Positions 58,956-64,000 of a stretch of DNA of 64,000 nt are shown piece by piece. Source of the stretch: Nitrospirota bacterium. GTDB lineage: Bacteria; Nitrospirota; Thermodesulfovibrionia; UBA6902. The notes beneath the pieces were generated by a model that saw only the letters and a program-made list of their open reading frames with translations, ran no database searches and had not been told where the DNA came from. Numbering within the stretch: the first letter of the stretch is position 1; every line of letters begins with the position of its first letter. The translations under genes were made by a program, and so were the position numbers. The DNA is taken from positions 1 to 64,000 of the forward strand of contig JACRHD010000004.1 of NCBI GenBank assembly GCA_016234115.1, written 5' to 3'.

Positions 58956-59043
58956 CCATTCACATATTGCCGCCTGAATCAGGTATAATACATTACCTGT
59001 TTGAAGGACCCTTTTTTCTTCAGACAAGCTCAGGAGGAATACA

Positions 59044-60175
59044 ATGATCACTTATCAGGAATTAAAAGATAAATCAGGCGAAATTCTGTCAAGGATCGAT
59101 ACCCTCCGGAGGTATCTTTGATGTACCCTCTCAATTACACCGTCTCGAAGCCCTCCAGGATGAGCTCTTAAACGAGAACCTCTGGGAAAACCCCTCAAAG
59201 GCCCAGGAGCTGCTGAGGGAAAAGTCGGCTGTAGAAAATTCTCTCCAGCTTTTTCACTCATTAGAGAAAAAATATGAAGACATCCATATACTGCTCGAAC
59301 TTTCGGGAGAAGACGGGGGCGAGGGTTTTCTTAAGGACGCTGAAAAAGGGTTAGACGACCTGATGTCGGAAATCGACGAGGCGGAATTGAAAAGCATCCT
59401 TTCCCAGGTCGAAGACAGACACGATGCCATTATGACCATACATCCCGGCGCAGGCGGGACCGAAAGCCAGGATTGGGCCCAGATGCTGATGAGGATGTAT
59501 ATAAGATGGGCCGAGCGGAAAGGGTTTAAAGTTGAAATAGTCGATCTGCTATCGGGTGAAGAGGCCGGGATAAAGAGCGTTACCCTGACCATCAACGGCC
59601 CGTATGCGTTTGGATACCTCAAAGGAGAGGCGGGTGTTCACCGTCTTGTGAGGATATCTCCGTTTGACGCGAACAAAAGAAGACACACGTCCTTCGCCGC
59701 CGTTCTTGTTTATCCTGAGATAAGCGAAGACATTGAAATAGATATTAAAGAAGACGATCTGAAAATAGACACGTTCAGGGCTTCCGGGGCCGGGGGGCAG
59801 CACGTCAACAAGACCTCCTCGGCAGTAAGGCTGACTCACATTCCGTCTGGCATTATCGTCAGTTGTCAGAATGAGCGCTCCCAGCATAAAAACAAGGCAA
59901 CGGCCTTGAAGATCATCAAGGCGCGTTTGTATGCGATGAAGAAAAAAGAACAGGATGAAAAACTCGAAGAGTTCAAAGGCGAGAAAAAAGACATCGCCTG
60001 GGGCAGTCAGATACGGTCATACACCCTCCAGCCGTACCAGCTCATCAAAGACCACAGGACAGGGTACGAAACGGGAAACGTCAATGCCGTGCTGGACGGC
60101 GGTATAGATAATTTCATAAAAGAGTTCCTGCTTGTTAAAAAGACGGGCGTAAAGACAGTGACGGGCAACAAGTAA
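59044..60175 (+). CDS. prfB: Peptide chain release factor 2, expressed by programmed +1 frameshifting
   Basis: RF2 recognises UGA and UAA. Frame 1 starts at the ATG at 59044 (AGGAGG upstream), runs 25 codons and stops at TGA (59119-59121) in the context GGAGG-TAT-CTT-TGA. This is the known prfB shift site: an internal Shine-Dalgarno, a slippery CTT and the TGA. A +1 shift joins it to the long frame, giving about 376 residues. The RF2 anticodon-like tripeptide SPF (RISPFDANKRRHTSFA) and the catalytic SGAGGQHVNKTSSAVRL are present. The last codons (VTGNK and the TAA stop) are encoded by the GTGACGG/GTAACAA heptamer repeat at 60161. Confidence 0.96.
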
Positions 60176-60229
60176 CAAGTGACGAGCAGCTTTTAAAGTG
60201 ACCTGTCACTTGTTACTCGTTACTTGTCA
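60161..60229. repeat. Heptamer palindrome (GTAACAA/GTGACGA units) overlapping the prfB 3' end
   Basis: Left arm GTGACGGGCAACAAGTAACA with AGTGACGAG; right arm GTGACCTGTCACTTGTTACT with CGTTACTTGTCAC. The prfB TAA lies within the left arm, and the prmA stop lies at the end of the right arm. Confidence 0.85.
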
Positions 60230-61087
60230 CAATACAGTGGCCTTCTCAACCACAAGGGTCACCCACTTGTCATCAACTACTTTCTCCCTGAGCGCCAGTC
60301 CAGCCCTCTGCGCTGACTCTATTACCTCATCCTCCTGTCCCGCAAGCATCCCTGACAGGATGGCCGTGCCTCCCGGATTAAGGCGGGATACGATATCCTG
60401 TGCGATTTGTATTAATGTCCCGGCCAGGAGGTTTGCGCTGATTACGTCGAAAGTACCAGCGACATCCATGATCTCTCCCTTTTTTATGACAATATTTTTC
60501 AGATCGTTCAGCCCGACATTAAACAGGGAAGCCTCGACGGACAGAGGATCATTATCTATTGCGGTTACCGGCGAAAATCCTAACCGCGCCGCGGCAATGG
60601 CAAGTATTCCCGTCCCGGTCCCGATATCGAGGAAACTCTCTCCCGCAGAATTATCAGATATTCTCTCTATGAGAGTCAGACACATCCTGGTCGACTCATG
60701 GTGCCCCGTGCCGAACACCTGCCCGGGGTCGATGATGACGGCAATGCGGTCCGTGTCCGCTTTCACCCATGAGGGAACGATGGTGAGTTTATTCCCGACT
60801 TCGATCGGGTTGAAGTTCTTTTTCCAGGATTCATTCCAGTCTGTTTCGGGAAGAAGGACATAATCAAAAGAAAATGCCGGGCTGAGGCCGGCGTCAGTCA
60901 GGACCTTCCTGAATTCATCAAGCTCGGCGCACAATTCCGGCATGATCACTCCGTCGTCAAAATAGGCGATTATACTGCCGTCCCGTTCATAGACACCCGG
61001 CGATCCCATCTCCGCAAGTTTGTTCATAACTGCGTCGCGCGATTCGTCCGGCATGCTGACTGTAAATTCATAATAGCTGGGCGACAT
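60227..61087 (-). CDS. prmA: Ribosomal protein L11 methyltransferase
   Basis: A 286-residue SAM-dependent methyltransferase. The N-terminal half is the L11-binding domain (MSPSYYEFTVSMPDESRDAVMNKLAEMG). Then DWNESWKKNFNPIEVGNKLTIVPSW, DPGQVFGTGHHESTRMCL and the SAM motif FLDIGTGTGILAIAAARLG, with ISANLLAGTLIQIA as motif IV. GGGAAGGACT before the ATG at 61087 fixes the start. Confidence 0.94.
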   Translation of the reverse strand: MSPSYYEFTVSMPDESRDAVMNKLAEMGSPGVYERDGSIIAYFDDGVIMPELCAELDEFRKVLTDAGLSPAFSFDYVLLPETDWNESWKKNFNPIEVGNKLTIVPSWVKADTDRIAVIIDPGQVFGTGHHESTRMCLTLIERISDNSAGESFLDIGTGTGILAIAAARLGFSPVTAIDNDPLSVEASLFNVGLNDLKNIVIKKGEIMDVAGTFDVISANLLAGTLIQIAQDIVSRLNPGGTAILSGMLAGQEDEVIESAQRAGLALREKVVDDKWVTLVVEKATVL

Positions 61088-61134
61088 AGTCCTTCCCTGA
61101 TGAATTGCCAAATTCTGCCTGTTATTTTAAGATG

Positions 61135-61140
61135 TATTTT
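61135..61140 (+). promoter_or_regulatory. -10 hexamer next to the nitroreductase start
   Basis: TATTTT five bases before the ATG at 61146, preceded by GATG. It is weaker than the other leaderless cases but has the same geometry. Confidence 0.4.
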
Positions 61141-61145
61141 ACCTT

Positions 61146-61649
61146 ATGGACATCACAGAAATCATAAGAACGCGCCGGAGCATAAGAAAGTTCACGGACC
61201 TGCCGGTCTCTGATGAGATTATTGATAAAATAATAGAGGCCGGGACATGGGCGCCGTCAGGGATGAACAATCAGCCGTGGAAATTCGCCGTCATAAAAGA
61301 TGATGAATTGAAGGCGCAAATCTCAGAGCTTACCCATTATTCAAAAATAATCCGGAGGGCGAATGTCTTGATCGCCGTATTCCTCGACCATTCTCTCAGT
61401 TACGACAGGACGAAGGATTGTCAGGCTGTAGGCGCATGCCTGCAGAACATGCTTCTGACAATTCATTCACTTGGACTCGGCGCTGTATGGTTGGGTGAGA
61501 TATTGAAAAATAAAGACAGGATCAGAGACCTGATCGACGGACCTCAGGACATTGAGCTCATGGCAGTAATAGCCCTCGGCCATCCTGATGAAAAGGGCGG
61601 GAAAGGCAGTAGAAAGGGTTTAGGGCAGACCATCATCTTCAGGCGATGA
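61146..61649 (+). CDS. Nitroreductase family FMN-dependent protein
   Basis: A 167-residue flavin oxidoreductase: IIRTRRSIRKFTDLPVSDEIIDKIIEAGTWAPSGMNNQPWKFAVIKD (FMN-binding Arg-Arg-Ser and Asn/Pro residues), then DCQAVGACLQNMLLTIHSLGLGAVWLGEIL and VIALGHPDEKG. Substrates of this group range from nitroaromatics to quinones and cannot be told here. Divergent from prmA across a 58-bp spacer. Confidence 0.92.
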   Translation: MDITEIIRTRRSIRKFTDLPVSDEIIDKIIEAGTWAPSGMNNQPWKFAVIKDDELKAQISELTHYSKIIRRANVLIAVFLDHSLSYDRTKDCQAVGACLQNMLLTIHSLGLGAVWLGEILKNKDRIRDLIDGPQDIELMAVIALGHPDEKGGKGSRKGLGQTIIFRR

Positions 61650-61668
61650 AGGCCTGCCGGGGCATATA

Positions 61669-61992
61669 TTACCTCAGGTTCCTTAATAATTCTTTATACG
61701 TTGAAGGCGGGTCTATGATTTCCATTCCCACACTGTTGGTAAAGCCGTGAGGGGGCGTCATGTACGACCACTTTACTTTGCAGTGCAGGACATGGGCATC
61801 TCCGGTGGAGTTCTGAAACCTCAGTTCAAGCATTGTGTCGGGGCATAAATCCGAAGGGTTTTTCTGGGGAGCGGTCACGACATAGACGCCATTATCCGAA
61901 AGGTTCTCAATTGTGCCTGCAACCCGTTTGTCCCTGCAGACCAGTTCAGCCGGGAAGCTTACTATTACCCTCTGATGCTGCCTCGCTTCCAT
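61669..61992 (-). CDS. PilZ domain protein
   Basis: A 107-residue single PilZ domain. The cyclic-di-GMP binding residues are visible as RQHQRV near the N-terminus (Arg-x-x-x-Arg type) and GTIENLSDNGVYV (the Asp/Asn-x-Ser-x-x-Gly motif, here N-L-S-D-N-G). With the HD-GYP-like and HDOD proteins it points to cyclic-di-GMP control of surface or motility functions. Confidence 0.85.
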   Translation of the reverse strand: MEARQHQRVIVSFPAELVCRDKRVAGTIENLSDNGVYVVTAPQKNPSDLCPDTMLELRFQNSTGDAHVLHCKVKWSYMTPPHGFTNSVGMEIIDPPSTYKELLRNLR

Positions 61993-62040
61993 AGGATATT
62001 GTACTACATCCTGTTTTTATTTCGTCAAGGAAAAAATCAG

Positions 62041-62154
62041 GAGTTATTCCCCCTTTAAAAAGGGGGATGAAGGGGGATTTTGAAATAAGAGGCATTCATT
62101 ATAAAATCTCCTGCTTAAGGCGCCTACTGTTGGTCTTTTCCAAAGAGGGGAACT
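62041..62154. repeat. CCCCCTTT-type repeat, copy upstream of the RF-domain gene
   Basis: ATTCCCCCTTTAAAAAGGGG, then GATGAAGGGGGATTTTGAAA, a middle part, and CTTTTCCAAAGAGGGGAA. The copy at 62660-62771 is closely similar over about 110 bp. Confidence 0.82.
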
Positions 62155-62207
62155 GAATTGCTACGCTTGTATATTTGAATATGATTCACCTTTTTATGAA
62201 CAACCTT

Positions 62208-62213
62208 TATAAT
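62208..62213 (+). promoter_or_regulatory. -10 hexamer next to the RF-domain gene start
   Basis: A perfect TATAAT five bases before the ATG at 62219, implying leaderless transcription. Confidence 0.6.
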
Positions 62214-62218
62214 TAACC

Positions 62219-62635
62219 ATGTTCGCTGTAAGCCCTGAAAAAGAAAACAAGCTGAGGGCCAAACTCGACGCCCTCGGCATTTATGAAAAAGACCTTGAGG
62301 AGACTTTTGTCCGTTCTCAGGGCAGGGGCGGGCAGAATGTCAACAAGACTTCTACCTGCGTTTATCTTAAACATATTCCGACGGGCGTCGAGGTGAAATG
62401 TCAGAAGGCCCGTACGCAAGGCCTGAACCGATATTATGCAAGGGTGTTTCTTTTTGAAAAAATAGACCGCTTGATAAAGGGGAAAGAAAGCGAAGAAGAG
62501 CAGCGCATTGCAAAAATTCGGCGGCAGAAGCGTAAACGCTCCGTGCGTGCAAAGGAGAAAATGCTGGCCGGGAAGAGAATGCAGTCCGTTAAGAAATCAG
62601 CGCGTTCCTCCCGGATTTCTTTTGATGAAGTTTGA
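62219..62635 (+). CDS. Release-factor-domain protein (ArfB/YaeJ-like peptidyl-tRNA hydrolase)
   Basis: A 138-residue protein with only the catalytic RF domain. GRGGQNVNKTSTCVYLKHIPTGVEVKCQKARTQGLNRYYAR contains the GGQ tripeptide and the Asn-Lys-Thr-Ser region; the C-terminal tail is strongly basic (KIRRQKRKRSVRAKEKMLAGKRMQSVKKSARSSR). There is no stop-codon recognition domain. Such proteins rescue stalled ribosomes using the basic tail as a sensor. It is an alternative to the SmpB pathway also encoded here. The gene sits between two copies of a 110-bp repeat. Confidence 0.9.
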   Translation: MFAVSPEKENKLRAKLDALGIYEKDLEETFVRSQGRGGQNVNKTSTCVYLKHIPTGVEVKCQKARTQGLNRYYARVFLFEKIDRLIKGKESEEEQRIAKIRRQKRKRSVRAKEKMLAGKRMQSVKKSARSSRISFDEV

Positions 62636-62643
62636 CAAGAAGT

Positions 62644-62784
62644 AACCCGCTCAGTTATGTGGAGTATTCCCCCTTTGAAAAAGGGGGAGGAAGGGGGATT
62701 TTGAAATAAAAGGCATCCATCAAAAAATCTCCCCTCGCCCATCTTTTCCAAAGAGGGGATTTGTCCCCCAGTAACTAAGCGGTT
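62644..62784. repeat. Element with AACCGCTCAGT-type ends carrying a CCCCCTTT interior
   Basis: Left end AACCCGCTCAGTTATGTGG, right end CAGTAACTAAGCGGTTA. The interior (62660-62771) is the CCCCCTTT...AAAGAGGGG repeat. The element at 24817-25015 has the same ends but a GTCATGCCCG interior. Confidence 0.72.
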
Positions 62785-62936
62785 ACGACATGAAGTAATT
62801 TTTTTGCATATTTTCCTCTTCTTTTGATAATATTTACGCCACGGCATCTGTCATCGGAAATTGATGACAAATAGGACAAATCGTCAGGTCGGTAGTTTTT
62901 AGCGCAGGACTTTTTTCTATTGACTTAGAGGCGGTT

Positions 62937-63407
62937 ATGCTTGATATTGAAATACCCGGTTTCGGCTCTGTCAAACTTCAGCATCTTGTTACAGATTTTA
63001 CGGGGACCTTATCATTTGATGGAAGACTTGTCCCGGGCGTCATGGAGCGTCTTCTCCGCATATCGGAATTCCTCAACATACATGTCCTGACGTCCGATAC
63101 CTTCGGCACGGCCGCGTCCGAGTTGAAGGACATCCCCTGTATTGCTTATGTCCTTGAAGGAGACTATCATGATATACAGAAAGAGGAATATGTCGAAAAA
63201 CTCGGCGCCGGCTCCGTGGTTGCATTCGGCAACGGCAATAATGACAGAAAGATGTTAAGGGCCGCGCGTATCGGCATTGCCGTAGCAGGCGGTGAAGGCT
63301 GCGCAGTCGATATCCTCATGGCCGGAGACGTGCACGTCAAAAGCATTCTCGATGGTCTTGAGCTCCTTCTTAATCCAAAACGCCTTAAAGCGACATTGCG
63401 GTTTTAA
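62937..63407 (+). CDS. Soluble P-type ATPase-like HAD phosphatase
   Basis: A 156-residue HAD-superfamily protein without cap or membrane helices. Motif I reads VTDFTGTLSFDG (nucleophile Asp in DFTGT, close to the P-type ATPase DKTGT), motif II is HVLTSDTFGTAASEL, and motif IV is VVAFGNGNNDRKMLRAARIGIAV. It corresponds to the group called soluble P-type ATPase (COG4087-like). Its role is unknown. GAGGCGG lies before the ATG. Confidence 0.87.
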   Translation: MLDIEIPGFGSVKLQHLVTDFTGTLSFDGRLVPGVMERLLRISEFLNIHVLTSDTFGTAASELKDIPCIAYVLEGDYHDIQKEEYVEKLGAGSVVAFGNGNNDRKMLRAARIGIAVAGGEGCAVDILMAGDVHVKSILDGLELLLNPKRLKATLRF

Positions 63408-63440
63408 TCAGTATGAGATCAATCTGAAAAGGAGAAAGCC

Positions 63441-64000
63441 TTGGACTTTTTAGAAGTCTTTTTCCCGGTTTCCGGAGTTAAGATCTCCCTGCTTGTTCCT
63501 CCGCTTGTGGCGCTTTGCATATCCTTTTTTACTTCCATGGGTGGGGTGTCCGGGGCCTTCCTGCTTCTGCCCTTTCAGATGAGCGTCCTTAAATACACAA
63601 GTCCCTCTGTAAGCGCAACCAACTTCGTATTCAATATAGTCGCGATACCAAGCGGCGTATACCGTTACATAAAAGAAGGCCGCATGGCATGGCCCCTGAC
63701 GTGGATTGTCATTGTGGGGACATTGCCGGGAGTATTCATAGGTTATTACATCCGCGTATCGTATCTCCCTGACCCGAGGACGTTCAAGCTCTTTGTCGGT
63801 TGTGTCTTGTTATATATCGGAAGCCGGCTTTTTTATGAAGTCACCGGCAGGGCAGCCGCGGGGAAGTCAAAGATGAAGGCGCTGGAGGACAAATTCAAAC
63901 AGCGGGCCGAAGAGCTTAAAAGGCAGCAAAATGCCCGGGTTGCCTCAGGCATACCGAAAGAGGCGGTCGTTAAAACAATATCCTTTTCCCTCGCCAAAGT
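63441..64000 (+). CDS. TauE/SafE family sulfite exporter-like permease (3' end outside window)
   Basis: Starts with TTG at 63441 behind AAAAGGAG. The first 186 codons are visible: VKISLLVPPLVALCISFFTSMGGVSGAFLLLPFQMSVLKYTSPSVSATNFVFNIVAIPSGVYRYIKEGRM is typical of TauE/SafE permeases (membrane helix 1 with SMGGVSGAFLLLP). A second block with GTLPGVFIGYYIRVSYLPDPRTFKLFVGCVLLYIGSRLFYE follows, and then a charged cytoplasmic insert (SKMKALEDKFKQRAEELKRQQN) that is longer than usual. Cargo (sulfite, sulfoacetate or others) is not known. Confidence 0.85.
   Translation, partial: MDFLEVFFPVSGVKISLLVPPLVALCISFFTSMGGVSGAFLLLPFQMSVLKYTSPSVSATNFVFNIVAIPSGVYRYIKEGRMAWPLTWIVIVGTLPGVFIGYYIRVSYLPDPRTFKLFVGCVLLYIGSRLFYEVTGRAAAGKSKMKALEDKFKQRAEELKRQQNARVASGIPKEAVVKTISFSLAK

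Overview
The window looks like a chromosomal contig from a Gram-negative, free-living bacterium with outer-membrane genes (heptosyltransferase, DUF3187 barrel), LL-diaminopimelate aminotransferase, a selenocysteine-containing SelD, many TPR/HDOD/HD-GYP/PilZ proteins and an FtsEX-EnvC set. A Nitrospirota (Thermodesulfovibrionia-like) or deltaproteobacterial-type origin fits best. This is inference from gene content, because no 16S rRNA or ribosomal protein operon is present.

Layout. 1-4.7 kb: a decayed type I restriction-modification island (hsdM with an in-frame TAA, hsdS, two unknown proteins, radC), with a GIY-YIG nuclease gene and hairpins wedged between hsdM and hsdS. 4.7-13.7 kb: housekeeping and signalling (folK, dapL, a REC-HDOD protein, ychF, hemL, an HD-GYP-like protein, radA, a lipoprotein). 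13.8-24.2 kb: a phosphate region (CysC-like kinase, phoB-phoR, DUF47-pit, pstS, pstC, pstA, pstB, phoU) with Pho-box arrays in front of pstS and pstC. 24.2-25.1 kb: a gene-free stretch with a candidate small RNA and nested repeats. 25.1-30.8 kb: ugd, a DUF3108 protein, waaC, a TPR protein and a nitrilase-family hydrolase. 30.9-38.6 kb: scpA, a HEAT protein, selD with a UGA selenocysteine codon, a small basic protein, ywbE, greB, zinc-ribbon, hicBA remnant, membrane proteins, maf and a flavoprotein. 38.7-47.2 kb: ettA, ROK kinase, pyrE, DUF296, a truncated NtrC-like regulator, panC, DUF3187, pgk. 47.3-52.9 kb: envC-ftsX-ftsE, an ExeA-type ATPase and a large TPR protein. 53.1-64 kb: ubiD, recR, ebfC, dnaX, SRP RNA, tRNA-Ser(GGA), smpB, prfB (programmed frameshift), prmA, nitroreductase, PilZ, an RF-domain protein, a HAD phosphatase and the start of a TauE-type transporter.

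The most unusual property is the spacer DNA. Many intergenic spacers hold an inverted repeat whose arms are runs of degenerate 7-8 bp units. The unit differs from locus to locus (AGAGTTA, GTGACGA, AGCAATC, AAAATTC, TATGCTC and so on) but the architecture is constant. Some elements are inserted inside others. One 177-bp compound occurs twice with about 8 differences. Some have entered coding sequences, where they supply signal-peptide cores, linkers, stop codons and C-terminal tails. Other palindrome families (GTCATTCTGA, GTAGGGGCG, TTTCGGGAG, CCCCCTTT and an AACCGCTCAGT-bounded element) are interleaved with them. About ten genes also have a -10 hexamer only 5-8 nt before the start codon, which suggests common leaderless transcription. 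No CRISPR array, prophage, transposase or rRNA was seen.
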